64,000 bases of DNA from Paraburkholderia sp. CNPSo 3272 (GTDB lineage Bacteria > Pseudomonadota > Gammaproteobacteria > Burkholderiales > Burkholderiaceae): assembly GCF_024206495.1 (NCBI RefSeq), contig NZ_JAMBPQ010000006.1, positions 124,001 through 188,000 on the forward strand, given 5' to 3'. A model generated the notes under the pieces. That model saw nothing but the letters and a program-made list of their open reading frames with translations. It did not search any database and had not been told where the DNA came from. The position numbers and the translations under genes are program-made. Below, in pieces: positions 1-9,141 of this stretch (position 1 is its first letter; the number at the start of each line of letters is the position of its first letter).

Positions 1-1201
1 ATCGCCCGGCATCGTTGAACGGCGTGTTGTCACCATCCACCTTTTGCCAACCCGTGAAGAACGGGAAATCCGCGTCGGACAGCTTCTTGATGGCATCCGG
101 CGCAATATTGACATAGCCCAGCGTGCCGTTTTCGTCGAGCGGCACCGCGATCCATGTGGCACAGGCCGCCCCGGTCAAAGTCGGATTATCCGAGAGAATG
201 CGCCCGAACCGCAGCATCTCATAGCCATCGCTCGGACACACCGGATAGAGGGCCATCGCGCGTTCATACAGGTCATATTCGTAGTGCCTTTGGGCGTTGT
301 CATAAGGGTCCGCAATGGGGGCGGGCGTGAGCAAGGTCACGTTGCCACTGCCACCCCTATCGATCCACGCGCGCGTAAAGCGCTGCCCCTTGTTGAACCA
401 TGCCTCGACATAGAGTGTGTCCCCTGCGCCAAGCGAGCCGCCCGGCACTCGGGGAAACCACTTCTCATCCACGCCGGCCGGCTGCGGATAAAATTCTTGC
501 GGGCCGGAAATGACGAAGTAGCTGCGCCCCCAGTAGTCGCTGGTGTTCGGCTGAGTCGTTTTTTTCACCCCGATCTCCACCTTGTCGAACCAGGCCGTGA
601 AATCGCCGTCCGCCATGAAGATTTCGAAGTGCAGATGCGCCACGCCCTGATGCTGGCCGACGTAGCCGAGCATGTCCTTGCGGTACATCTTTTTTGTGCC
701 GCCCATCTGGACCGCCCCATCCTTGCCCCCTGCCGTATCGAGCAGCCATTTGGGTAGCGCGTTTGCCGACCCAGTCTGCGGCGGATTGTTAGGCTGGGGC
801 ACGATGTGCTCCTGGCTGGTCATGTCCAGCAAGTGCATGTAGAGCGAGTAGTACGTGATCGTGCGCCCGTCGCCCGTGTCAGTCTTGTGCCGCAGTAGTA
901 CGAAGCCGGCATTCGAGTTCAGCACCGGCTGCCCGGTCGTCGAATCGGTCGTGCCGTCCGAGATGGCGTTCTTGCAGACCCGGTACGCAACAACATCCCC
1001 ATCAGCGATCGCGCGGACAGGTTCCGTCTGCTCACCCGGGTTCAGATGGATGGCGCAATGAGAACGCCGGTCGAAGGTGACCGGCCAGGCCCCGTGATGA
1101 CCGATCTCGAACTGGTCGATGAGGTCCATCATGGGGTCCGGCTTCGACGCGTCGCTGGCCGTCAGGCCCGACGCCGGAAGAAAGGGAGGGCTGATGATCA
1201 T
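1..1201 (-). CDS. M23-like peptidase-fold protein, putative T6SS cargo (3' end outside window)
   Basis: About 400 codons are open on the minus strand and run off the left edge. The ATG at 1201 lies 4 bases after the vgrG stop, so the two are surely co-transcribed. The first 200 residues follow the LytM/M23 layout: a His-containing segment near residues 48-52, VRAIADGDVV at about 62-71, a YMHL strand at about 121-124 and the HLHFE metal motif at about 189-193. M23 enzymes are zinc endopeptidases that cut peptidoglycan cross-links. In the first metal motif (normally HxxxD) I read HCAIH, so the Asp ligand is replaced by His. The part beyond residue 210 is not recognised. Position behind vgrG suggests a cell-wall-targeting effector or spike adaptor. 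This is inference, because the immunity gene would lie outside the window. Confidence 0.75.
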   Translation of the reverse strand, partial: MIISPPFLPASGLTASDASKPDPMMDLIDQFEIGHHGAWPVTFDRRSHCAIHLNPGEQTEPVRAIADGDVVAYRVCKNAISDGTTDSTTGQPVLNSNAGFVLLRHKTDTGDGRTITYYSLYMHLLDMTSQEHIVPQPNNPPQTGSANALPKWLLDTAGGKDGAVQMGGTKKMYRKDMLGYVGQHQGVAHLHFEIFMADGDFTAWFDKVEIGVKKTTQPNTSDYWGRSYFVISGPQEFYPQPAGVDEKWFPRVPGGSLGAGDTLYVEAWFNKGQRFTRAWIDRGGSGNVTLLTPAPIADPYDNAQRHYEYDLYERAMALYPVCPSDGYEMLRFGRILSDNPTLTGAACATWIAVPLDENGTLGYVNIAPDAIKKLSDADFPFFTGWQKVDGDNTPFNDAGR

Positions 1202-1205
1202 GGCT

Positions 1206-3578
1206 TCAATGGGATGACGAATACGTGTCTGAAATCTTCAGACTGCTCTTCAGCAGGATGGGCAACTGCGCCGGCACGTTATCGGGGCCAACGAACGTGA
1301 ACGAGCCTGCCTTGATGGTGAACGCCCCGGGACAATGGAACGTCATGTTGCCGTTCTCGATCACGAGCGAGCCCCCGCCGCTGTTGAGCGCGATCTTCGT
1401 TTTCGCGGCCAGCTGAATGTCTGCGCTTTCGCTGGCCACGCGTACCTGCTGCTTCGCGAACAGGTCCATCCCGTCCGTCAGCGCCGAGGCCGTGAACTTG
1501 CCCTTCGCGGCGGTGAGATTGACGCCGAGCTTGTGCGCGCACAGCGAGATCATGTCCCCAACCGCCATACGCAGGCGCTTCGCAATACTCACGTCCAGGT
1601 CCTTGCCCGCGGTCACAATCACGCTTTCGCCGGCCGAGTGCTGGAGCGATTTCGGCGTCACGAACGCCATGCCGCCGGGGGCGCTCGCGAGCAACCCCGC
1701 GTCGCGTAGCTGGTTCAGGCCGTCGAGCAGCGCCGACTGCGTGGCACGGTCAGCCGGATCGCCCCCGGCCTGCGTCGTTGCCGCAGCGAGGTCCGTCACA
1801 CGCTGCAGCGCGGCCTTGAGCTGGGCGACGGCGGCAGGCATCTCAAGGTGCGGCGTATCGGTTCCGGCTGCGGCGTCCGCGGTGAAAAACAGCCCCTTCG
1901 CCGCCCGCACGGCCCCCCACCCCTGGGTCGTCGCCTCAAAGCCGTTCCCGCGAGAAAGCTTTCTGCTGTTAAGCAGATAGCCCTGGTTGAAGGCCGACTG
2001 GCTGTTCACAGTCGCAATGCGTGCGCTCTCCTTGCCCTGCAGATCGTTAAAAACGACCTCCGCACCGAGCAATGGAGAGCGCCAGATGGCATAGCTATAC
2101 AACGCGTCCGTGCCCCGAACAGGATCGCGATGCGCATAGTCATGGAGGGCGCCGGTGATATGCATGCGGTCCACGTCCGCATGCGCGGCGTCCAGCAGCA
2201 CCTCGGTCCCCGGCAGCAGCGGCGCGTGCAAACCGCCCTGATCCGATGAGGACACACGCACCAGGCGCAGTTTCAGCAGTTGCCGGTCGGTGTTGCCCGC
2301 ACCCTGCAGGAACTTCGGCAGGACGGGATAACGACCGTGCTCGTCCATACAGCCATAGGGGCTCGAATCAAAAGTTGTCACAACGCCTACGACGGGACCT
2401 TTCAGGAAACGCCAGTCCCGCTCGAAGTGGAAACGAGGCCGGTACGTCAGATGCGCGGGCATCGCCTTGAAGCGGGTGTGCGCCGGCAGAGTACGACTGC
2501 CTTTCATGACCATCGACGTGATCACAAACCCGTATTGGGCACGCGCCACCTTCACATTGGTCGTCTTGACCACGACGCCCGGCGCAACGCCCAAGGCGTT
2601 CGTCGTACCGGAAAGCGTCACCTGGCGCGCGATCTGTTCGTCGCGCCGCGTCTGCGTGAGCGCCTCGCCCTGCTGCTGCGTCAGGTGGAACTCCGCGCTA
2701 CGGCTGAACTGTCCGAACACCGAGCGGTCGCCCGCTTCACTGCAGACGTTCACCGTCGCCCGTAGCGGGTCATCCGGCGTGCGGTAGTTGCGCTCATACA
2801 GCTCAATCGTGGCGGGCACGAGGGTACGCGCGTCATTGAGCGACAGCACCGCTTCGTGGCACCCGGCCGAGAGTCCCGAATCCGCGATGAGCGGAATCTC
2901 GACCGAACGAATATAGGCACGCGGATTGTTGGCAAAGACAATCGTATCGAGCTGGCCACTCTTGCCGCGCCCCTGCTTGTAGAACCAGAAAACGCCCTTG
3001 CGGCGGCAGTGTCGGGTGATGAAGGTCCATAGGGACTCCTCATACATCACCACCTGTTCCATCTTCTCCAGTAGCCCTTCGATCTGGAATTCCACGTCGA
3101 AGGCGTCGAAGTTTTTGCGGTCGACCAGCGCCTGCCGGATCATCTCCTGCAGCGTCACGTCCTTGAAGGTATCGGACTTGATGATCCGCTTGCAGAGAGC
3201 GGCAAAGCGCGGCTCGATGCGTAGCCGGTAGGTGGCTTCGTCGCGACTTACGCCGATACGCTCGATGCGCGTGATCACGCCGTTGAAGGTAGCCGCTTCA
3301 TGATCGACGGGTTCGACATAGCTGACCGAGGGCACGGCCACGCGTTCGTCGATCTGCAACCCCGCGCGCCGTCCGACGTACTCTTTGCCGTCGAGATCGA
3401 GCTGCGACGAGGTCACCGTCACATCTGCCGTATAGTCCTTGCAGAATCCCCCGCGCACCCGGAACTTCACCACATCGAAGTCGTGTTCGAGAATCCCGAC
3501 CCAGACCCGCAGACGCTGGCTCAGACGCGCGCTCGGGTGGCGCAGAGCATCGGTGAAGCTTTTCGTCACAGCATTCAT
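1206..3578 (-). CDS. vgrG: Type VI secretion system spike protein VgrG with DUF2345 tail
   Basis: This 790-residue protein has the VgrG plan. An N-terminal gp27-like base domain (about 1-390) is followed by a gp5-like OB-fold (about 400-480, containing GCMDEHGRYPVL) and a long C-terminal part typical of DUF2345 (about 560-740). It contains the usual anchor phrases such as ESLWTFITRHCRRKG and QHSAGESVIVTAGKDL. VgrG trimers cap the Hcp tube and carry effectors out of the cell. The start at 3578 is the first ATG after an AT-rich upstream stretch (about 3650-3770). No other T6SS structural gene is in view, so this is probably an orphan vgrG module with its cargo downstream. Confidence 0.93.
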   Translation of the reverse strand: MNAVTKSFTDALRHPSARLSQRLRVWVGILEHDFDVVKFRVRGGFCKDYTADVTVTSSQLDLDGKEYVGRRAGLQIDERVAVPSVSYVEPVDHEAATFNGVITRIERIGVSRDEATYRLRIEPRFAALCKRIIKSDTFKDVTLQEMIRQALVDRKNFDAFDVEFQIEGLLEKMEQVVMYEESLWTFITRHCRRKGVFWFYKQGRGKSGQLDTIVFANNPRAYIRSVEIPLIADSGLSAGCHEAVLSLNDARTLVPATIELYERNYRTPDDPLRATVNVCSEAGDRSVFGQFSRSAEFHLTQQQGEALTQTRRDEQIARQVTLSGTTNALGVAPGVVVKTTNVKVARAQYGFVITSMVMKGSRTLPAHTRFKAMPAHLTYRPRFHFERDWRFLKGPVVGVVTTFDSSPYGCMDEHGRYPVLPKFLQGAGNTDRQLLKLRLVRVSSSDQGGLHAPLLPGTEVLLDAAHADVDRMHITGALHDYAHRDPVRGTDALYSYAIWRSPLLGAEVVFNDLQGKESARIATVNSQSAFNQGYLLNSRKLSRGNGFEATTQGWGAVRAAKGLFFTADAAAGTDTPHLEMPAAVAQLKAALQRVTDLAAATTQAGGDPADRATQSALLDGLNQLRDAGLLASAPGGMAFVTPKSLQHSAGESVIVTAGKDLDVSIAKRLRMAVGDMISLCAHKLGVNLTAAKGKFTASALTDGMDLFAKQQVRVASESADIQLAAKTKIALNSGGGSLVIENGNMTFHCPGAFTIKAGSFTFVGPDNVPAQLPILLKSSLKISDTYSSSH

Positions 3579-4105
3579 TCACACATCCCATTCCGGTGGA
3601 AAGGCACGAGGTGAGATCGTTGCTTTCGCAGCTATCGGCACCGAAATCTAGGGGTGGGAACGGAAACGCGTCAATCATATTGACCGGAGACGTCGGAATT
3701 AATCAACGGTTATGTCAAACAATGACAAATTTGACTCATCTCATTTTTCGAGATGCGATTGAGCGGTAATGGCTGCGAAATCGAGTGAAAGGGGGAGCCT
3801 TTCACAAGTTCTCCGGGTAGAACAGCGATTCGGTGAGCGCGCGCCGCCAGTTCGCCGCTTCAGGACAAGAGTCCGCGCGTCGCCTTGTGCTCCGGCACGA
3901 TCAACACGTGCAGTAATCGCTATCCGCGATGTCGTAGGCGTGGCCTCAAACGCAGACGAACGCGCGAGGCCTGCGCAGTTCAGGTACGCCAGTACTGACG
4001 TGCGATATACGACGCGCCAGGTATATAGGACTTCAAATTAACGATTCTGCGTCCCTTGGCCGCATCGGATGGTGTCCAGGCAAGTACGGCGACGTCGGTG
4101 GCCGG
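3579..4105. other. Intergenic region upstream of vgrG
   Basis: The first 200 bases (3600-3780) are clearly more AT-rich than the surroundings and probably hold the vgrG promoter on the minus strand. I could not fix -35/-10 or sigma-54 boxes with confidence. From 3780 to 4105 the composition returns to GC-rich, and I see no convincing coding frame. Confidence 0.4.
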
Positions 4106-4497
4106 CGCTTCAATGTTGCGCACGCCGCTCTAACGACGGCAATGCCTGCCTCCGCTGAACACGGCCAGGAAACGGGTGTGTACGCCGACGCGGGCTATCA
4201 GGGTATCGAAAAGCGATGCCAGGCGAACCCGGTTCGCTGGCATGTCGCGATGCGGCCAGGCCCGCGTCGACAACTGGACCGAACGATCGTCTGGACGCGA
4301 TATCCGACTAGATTGAACGCTTGAAAGCGGGCATCAGCGCCAAGGTTGAACATCCGCTCCGCGTGCTCAAGCAGCAATCTGGCTATACGAAGACCCGGTA
4401 CCGAGGGTTATTGAAGAACACTGCGCAGATGCCGACACTGTTCGCCCTAGGCAACCTCTGGATCGCACGCAAGGCTTTACGCAATCCCCGAAGCTGA
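4106..4497 (+). pseudogene. IS5-family transposase C-terminal remnant (frameshifted)
   Basis: Two adjacent frames together give the end of an IS5-type DDE transposase. The first (about 4106-4320) reads GVYADAGYQGIEKR and WHVAMRPGPRR. The second (about 4312-4497) reads LKAGISAKVEHPLRVLKQ, TKTRYRGLLKNTAQ and FALGNLWIARKAL before a TGA. The frame switch near 4312-4321 and the missing N-terminal half (first catalytic Asp region) make it inactive. No flanking inverted repeats or target duplication were found. Confidence 0.8.
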
Positions 4498-4578
4498 GAT
4501 CCAGGCCGCGAGTCCCGGCGCACGGATGTCGTCACGCCTCAAGAGCGGACAACCAGTCTGCCAGCAGGCTCTTACGGC

Positions 4579-4593
4579 TAATACGACTCACTA
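4579..4593 (+). promoter_or_regulatory. 15-base match to the T7 RNA polymerase promoter core
   Basis: TAATACGACTCACTA matches the class III T7 promoter from -17 to -3 exactly, but the next bases are GTAAA instead of TAGGG. It lies between the IS5 remnant and the lactonase gene. The bacterium's own polymerase would not read it. Whether it is chance, a phage relic or a cloning or assembly scar cannot be told here. Confidence 0.3.
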
Positions 4594-4635
4594 GTAAAAA
4601 ATCAGTGCTCCAAAAAGGAGCTGTGCAGACCTTCC

Positions 4636-5730
4636 CTAGCGGTTCGAGCCGTCGAAGTCCACCACTTCGACCCAATTCGCACCCTTGCCCACCGGGTACT
4701 TGCCGAGCTCACGCAGTGCACCGCTCTTCGCATCGATGCGGTATGCACTCAGCGTGGGCGAGAGCTGGCCCACGGCGAACAGATACTGGCCCGACGGATC
4801 GATATTGAAGCCGCGCGGCTGCTTCTCGGTGACGTACGTGCCGATGCGAGTGAGCTTGCCCGTTTCCGTGTTCACGCGGTACGCGCCCAGCGTGCTCGAC
4901 GTGCGCTCCGAGATGTACAGGTGGCGGCCATCGGGCGTGAGGTGGACGTCGGCGCCCCACGGCTTGTCGCCGGAGAAGCCAGCAGGCAGGATCGAGATCG
5001 TCTGGATCGGCTTGACCGAGTCGTTCGCCGCGTTGAAGGCGAGCACGTGCAGCTTGCCGTCGAGTTCGTCGATCAGATAGACAAAACGCTGGTCCGGCGA
5101 AAACTGGAAATGACGCGGGCCGGAATCCTTCGGCAGCGAGTAAGCGGGTTTCGCATCCTCGTTGAGCGCGCCCGTCGAGGCGTCGAACTTCAGGCGCAGC
5201 CAGGTGTCGGCGCCGAGCACCGAGGCGAATGCATAGCGGTTGTCCGGCGAGGTGCGAATGATGTGCGCCATCGGACCCGTCTTCACGGTTTGCTGCACGT
5301 CCCCCGCCACGCCGTTTTCGCCGATGCGGTTCACCGCCAGCAGATTGCCGCCGTACGAAGCGGAAAGCAGGTAACGCCCCGTGCCATCGGTGGAAACATA
5401 GGCCATGCTCTCCGCGAGCGGCGCGCGGCCCAGTTCGGCGAGACGGCCATCGAGCGGATTTACGGCGAAGCTCACCACGCGATACGGCTTCGAGCGCAGC
5501 GCCGCATACAGGTGATGATGGTCGGGCGAGAACGCCATCGGCATCACCGTGCCGCCCACCGGCACGGTCTCGACCGCGGCCAGCGTGCCGTTTTGCGCAT
5601 CGAGGCGGAACACCGAAATGTCCTGGCTGTCGGCGTTCGACACATACACGTAGCTAGCCGCATACACGGCCACCGATGCCGCGAGCCCGAAAACAGCACC
5701 CACCACGCTGCGCAAGATTGCCTTCTTCAT
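4636..5730 (-). CDS. Secreted lactonase-family (YbhE-like) seven-bladed beta-propeller protein
   Basis: This 364-residue protein begins with a Sec signal peptide (MKKAILRSVVGAVFGLAAS, likely cleaved after AVYA near residue 24). The rest is built of repeated blades with phrases such as VYVSNADSQDISVF, LTPDGRHLYISERTSSTLGAY and IDPSGQYLFAVGQ, typical of the 6-phosphogluconolactonase (YbhE/Pgl) and 3-carboxymuconate cyclase propeller family. Cytoplasmic Pgl hydrolyses 6-phosphogluconolactone. An exported member must act on a periplasmic substrate that I cannot name. The start has an AAAGGAC ribosome site. It is transcribed alone, 53 bases after the chemoreceptor stop. Confidence 0.82.
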   Translation of the reverse strand: MKKAILRSVVGAVFGLAASVAVYAASYVYVSNADSQDISVFRLDAQNGTLAAVETVPVGGTVMPMAFSPDHHHLYAALRSKPYRVVSFAVNPLDGRLAELGRAPLAESMAYVSTDGTGRYLLSASYGGNLLAVNRIGENGVAGDVQQTVKTGPMAHIIRTSPDNRYAFASVLGADTWLRLKFDASTGALNEDAKPAYSLPKDSGPRHFQFSPDQRFVYLIDELDGKLHVLAFNAANDSVKPIQTISILPAGFSGDKPWGADVHLTPDGRHLYISERTSSTLGAYRVNTETGKLTRIGTYVTEKQPRGFNIDPSGQYLFAVGQLSPTLSAYRIDAKSGALRELGKYPVGKGANWVEVVDFDGSNR

Positions 5731-5783
5731 GTCGTCCTTTCTGCTTTGTTAGTTCTATTGACTGGTCTCGCGCGCTGCTTTCC

Positions 5784-7343
5784 TCACGCAAGCGCGCCGA
5801 CGCGAAACACCGAAACTGCTTCCTTCATCGATTGCGCCTGGTGCTCGAGCGCGCTTGCGGCGGCGGCGGCCTGCTCGACGAGCGCGGCGTTCTGCTGCGT
5901 GACCTGGTCCATCTGGCTCACGGCCATGCCTACCTGCTGAATGCCCGTGCTCTGCTCGGCGGTGGCCGTCGTGATCTCGGCCATGATCGTGGCGACATTG
6001 CGCACCGAGTTGACGATTTCATTCATCGCCTCGCCTGCCTGCGCAACGAGGGCGTTGCCGTTGCGCACGTCTTCCATCGAAGCGCCAATCAGTTCCTTGA
6101 TCTCGCGCGCGGCGCCCGCGCTGCGCTGCGCGAGCGTGCGCACCTCGCCCGCGACCACGGCGAAGCCGCGTCCTTGCTCCCCCGCGCGCGCCGATTCCAC
6201 GGCGGCGTTGAGCGCAAGAATATTGGTCTGGAAAGCGATGCTGTCGATCATGCTCGTGATCTCGGCAATCTTCTGCGAGCTGACGCTGATGTCCTGCATG
6301 GTCTGCACGGCGCGTCCCACCACGTCGCCGCCGCGCTGCGCGAGTTCGGCCGCGCCCGTGGCGAGCGTGCTGGCCTCGGATGCGTTCACGGAGTTCTGCT
6401 TCACCGTGGAGGTGAGTTCTTCCATGCTCGCGGCCGTTTCTTCGAGCGAGGCCGACTGCTCCTCCGTGCGGCTCGACAGATCGAGATTGCCCGCCGCGAT
6501 CTCGCGCGCGGCCGTGTGAATCGCGTCGCAACTGTCGCGCACGCCGGCCACGGTGTGCGAGAGCCCCGCCTGCATCCGGCGCATGGCCGCGAACAGCAGG
6601 CCGATTTCGTTGCGGCCCGCTTCGGGCACGCGCACGGTGAGATCGTTCGAAGCAATGCGGTCGAGCACCGCCGCGGCGTCGGCCAGCGGCCGCGACACGA
6701 TGCGCTGCAAGGCAAAATGCGTGAAGACGACGAGCGCCAGCGCGATGGCCACGCCCACGCCCACGAGCGTAACGATCCATGTGTAGCGCGCGTTGCCGTC
6801 GTCGAGCGTTGCCTCCGCGAGCGCGTTGGCGAGCTTCTGGAACTTCTCCACGTTCACCGAATAGGCTGCGCCGGCGGCGGTGATATCCGTGTCGTTGACC
6901 GCCACGTAAGCGGCCGTGTCGCCGTTGCGCAGTGCATCGGTGGCGCGCGTGAGCGTGTTCGAGAGTTGCTCAGCCGACTCGAGCAACTGACGCTTGAGGT
7001 CCGCGTCCATGCCATCGAAAGCCGGTGCATTGGCGAAGGCCTGGGTCTCGCTCGCCGAAAGCTCCAAGCTATGGGCCGCGCTCTTCAGCGCGGAGTCGCG
7101 CGTGGCCGTGTCGTTGCGTTCCTTGAGCGCGCTATAGCCGCGCACGAGCGCCGAACGCGTGCGCGTGGTGTCCTTGTAGGCGTCATTGACCAGAATGGTC
7201 TGGCGCGCGATTTCATGCAGGCGTTGGGCGCTGGCGTTCGACTCCCGCAGCGAGAACACGCCCGCGAAGCCGCCAATCAGGATCATCACGCCAAAGATCA
7301 CCAGCACTGCAAGGAGGCTGGCTCGTACCGTCGTGTTGCGCAT
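5784..7343 (-). CDS. Methyl-accepting chemotaxis protein (Tar/Tsr-like)
   Basis: This 519-residue chemoreceptor has transmembrane segment 1 at about 8-30, a periplasmic four-helix sensor domain (about 31-188), transmembrane segment 2 (about 189-211), a HAMP domain (about 212-265) and a signalling domain to the end. The signalling hairpin is textbook, with SIAFQTNILALNAAVESARA followed by EQGRGFAVVAGEVRTLAQRS, and methylation helices containing EEQSASLEETAASMEEL. The C-terminus (FRVGALA) lacks the NWETF pentapeptide that tethers CheR/CheB in enteric receptors. The ligand is not predictable. No other chemotaxis genes are nearby, so this is an orphan receptor. Confidence 0.95.
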   Translation of the reverse strand: MRNTTVRASLLAVLVIFGVMILIGGFAGVFSLRESNASAQRLHEIARQTILVNDAYKDTTRTRSALVRGYSALKERNDTATRDSALKSAAHSLELSASETQAFANAPAFDGMDADLKRQLLESAEQLSNTLTRATDALRNGDTAAYVAVNDTDITAAGAAYSVNVEKFQKLANALAEATLDDGNARYTWIVTLVGVGVAIALALVVFTHFALQRIVSRPLADAAAVLDRIASNDLTVRVPEAGRNEIGLLFAAMRRMQAGLSHTVAGVRDSCDAIHTAAREIAAGNLDLSSRTEEQSASLEETAASMEELTSTVKQNSVNASEASTLATGAAELAQRGGDVVGRAVQTMQDISVSSQKIAEITSMIDSIAFQTNILALNAAVESARAGEQGRGFAVVAGEVRTLAQRSAGAAREIKELIGASMEDVRNGNALVAQAGEAMNEIVNSVRNVATIMAEITTATAEQSTGIQQVGMAVSQMDQVTQQNAALVEQAAAAASALEHQAQSMKEAVSVFRVGALA

Positions 7344-7763
7344 GTTGCTTCAATCCCCGGTTTCCATGGTGTTCTTCTTTACGGCTCAAATGCCGGAGTC
7401 TTGAGGGTCCCGTCGCCATGTTGTCCAACAACTTTGCGGCATCATCCCATAATCCCGGGACTATCCTGAAATTCGAGTTTACCCTGATAGCGACTCGAGA
7501 GGCATACAGTCTGGTTGCCTCGACCTCCCAAGCGTTGTACGATTAGCTCAGACAACCAGCCGTGATGTCAAACAACCAACGGAAAACTGGCTCAATAAGC
7601 AGCTAATCAGGTCCGCAAACAGAACGCGCTTGACGACCAGTCAGGCGCGTTCTTGCGTAAGTAAATGCGGCGTGCACTAGGCGCGCCGTCCGGAGACAGC
7701 AGATTCAGGCCGCGGCGTGCTCGCAAGCGGCCCGCGTCTCGCGCACGAGAGAGGTCGATCCAC
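7344..7763. other. Divergent intergenic region, chemoreceptor / MFS
   Basis: This 420-base gap must hold both promoters. The stretch 7440-7600 is the most AT-rich. I found no strong palindrome, RNA gene or coding frame. Confidence 0.35.
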
Positions 7764-9119
7764 ATGTCGTTGAGCCGCACCGCCACGCAGTCCGATGTCG
7801 CCAGGCGCACCAAGGTGCGCTACCTGATCCTCTCGCTGATCTTCATCATCACCACGCTCAACTACGCGGACCGCGCCACGCTCTCGGTCACGGGCTCGGC
7901 CATGCGCACCGAGTTCGGTCTCGATGCCATCCACATGGGCTACATCTTCTCGGCGTTCAGTTGGGCCTATGTGCTCGCGCAAGTGCCTGCGGGTTGGGTG
8001 CTCGACCGCTTCGGCGCGCGCCGCGTGTACGCGGGCAGCATCTTCCTGTGGTCGCTCTTCACGCTGCTGCAAAGCTCGATTGGGCTGCTTGGCAGCGCGG
8101 GCGCCGCGATTGCGGGCCTCTTCGCGCTGCGCTTCGCAATGGGTGCAGCCGAAGCGCCCGCCTTCCCCGCCAACGCCAAAGTAGTGGCGAGCTGGTTCCC
8201 GGCGAAAGAGCGCGGCACGGCCTCGGCCATTTTCAATTCGGCGCAGTATTTTGCGGCCGTGGTGTTTACGCCGCTCATGGCGTGGCTCACGCATGCGTAT
8301 GGCTGGCATCACGTGTATATCGTGATGGGCGTGGGCGGCCTCGTGCTCGCCTTCGCGTGGATCCGGTTCATGAAGAATCCGGCCGATCATCCGGGCGTGA
8401 ACCAGCAGGAACTCGAATACATCGAGGCGGGCGGCGGCATCGTGAACGGGCATCAACACGCAGCGCGCGGCGAGCGCAGGGAACGTAAGGGCGCGAACTG
8501 GGCGGTCATCCGCCAGCTGCTCGGCAACCGCATGCTGCTCGGCGTCTATCTCGCGCAGTACTGCATCAACGTGCTCACGTACTTCTTCCTCACGTGGTTC
8601 CCGATCTACCTCGTGCAGGCGCGCCACATGACCATCCTGAAGGCTGGGCTCATTGCTTCGCTGCCGGCGATCTGCGGCTTCCTGGGCGGGGTGCTGGGCG
8701 GCTTGGCTTCGGACGCCCTGGTCCGCTCGGGCCGCTCGCTCACCATGGCGCGCAAGGTGCCGATCGTCGGGGGCATGGTGCTCTCGTCGTGCATCGTCGG
8801 CTGCAACTACGTGAACAGCGACTGGATCGTGGTCGCGCTCATGTCGCTCGCGTTCTTCGGCAAGGGTCTGGGCGCGCTCGGCTGGGCCGTGATCGCCGAT
8901 ACCGCGCCGCGCGAAGCGATCGGCCTCTCGGGCTCGATCTTCAACATGTTCGGCAATGTGGCCGGCATCGTCACACCGATCGTGATCGGCTATCTCGTGG
9001 CGGAAACCGGCTCGTTCAACGGCGCGCTCGCCTTTGTCGGCATCAACGCGATCGTTACGGTGATCAGCTATCTCGTGATCGTGAAGGACATCAAGCGCGT
9101 GGAGTTGAAGCCCGCTTGA
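7764..9119 (+). CDS. gudP: MFS transporter, glucarate/galactarate (GudP-like) type
   Basis: This 451-residue, 12-helix major facilitator belongs to the anion:cation symporter branch. Phrases NYADRATLSVTGSAM, MGYIFSAFSWAYVLAQ, AEAPAFPANAKVVASWFPA, IFNSAQYFAAVVFTPLMAWL and HPGVNQQELEYIEAGG are very close to my memory of Escherichia coli GudP, the D-glucarate/proton symporter. The ATG at 7764 follows GAGAGAGG; an upstream in-frame extension to 7665 lacks a ribosome site and looks non-coding. No glucarate dehydratase or aldolase lies next to it, so the substrate (a hexarate or similar sugar acid) rests on family similarity alone. Confidence 0.88.
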   Translation: MSLSRTATQSDVARRTKVRYLILSLIFIITTLNYADRATLSVTGSAMRTEFGLDAIHMGYIFSAFSWAYVLAQVPAGWVLDRFGARRVYAGSIFLWSLFTLLQSSIGLLGSAGAAIAGLFALRFAMGAAEAPAFPANAKVVASWFPAKERGTASAIFNSAQYFAAVVFTPLMAWLTHAYGWHHVYIVMGVGGLVLAFAWIRFMKNPADHPGVNQQELEYIEAGGGIVNGHQHAARGERRERKGANWAVIRQLLGNRMLLGVYLAQYCINVLTYFFLTWFPIYLVQARHMTILKAGLIASLPAICGFLGGVLGGLASDALVRSGRSLTMARKVPIVGGMVLSSCIVGCNYVNSDWIVVALMSLAFFGKGLGALGWAVIADTAPREAIGLSGSIFNMFGNVAGIVTPIVIGYLVAETGSFNGALAFVGINAIVTVISYLVIVKDIKRVELKPA

Positions 9120-9141
9120 TTGTGTGCGGTCGTTCGGCGAG

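Noticed and set aside
3769..4041. 90-codon open frame upstream of the IS5 remnant
   Set aside because: No recognisable protein, Arg-rich composition and no ribosome site.
5676..7469. 597-codon plus-strand open frame over the chemoreceptor gene
   Set aside because: It is antisense to a clear MCP gene. The His/Arg/Ala-rich protein is a by-product of high GC at codon position 3.
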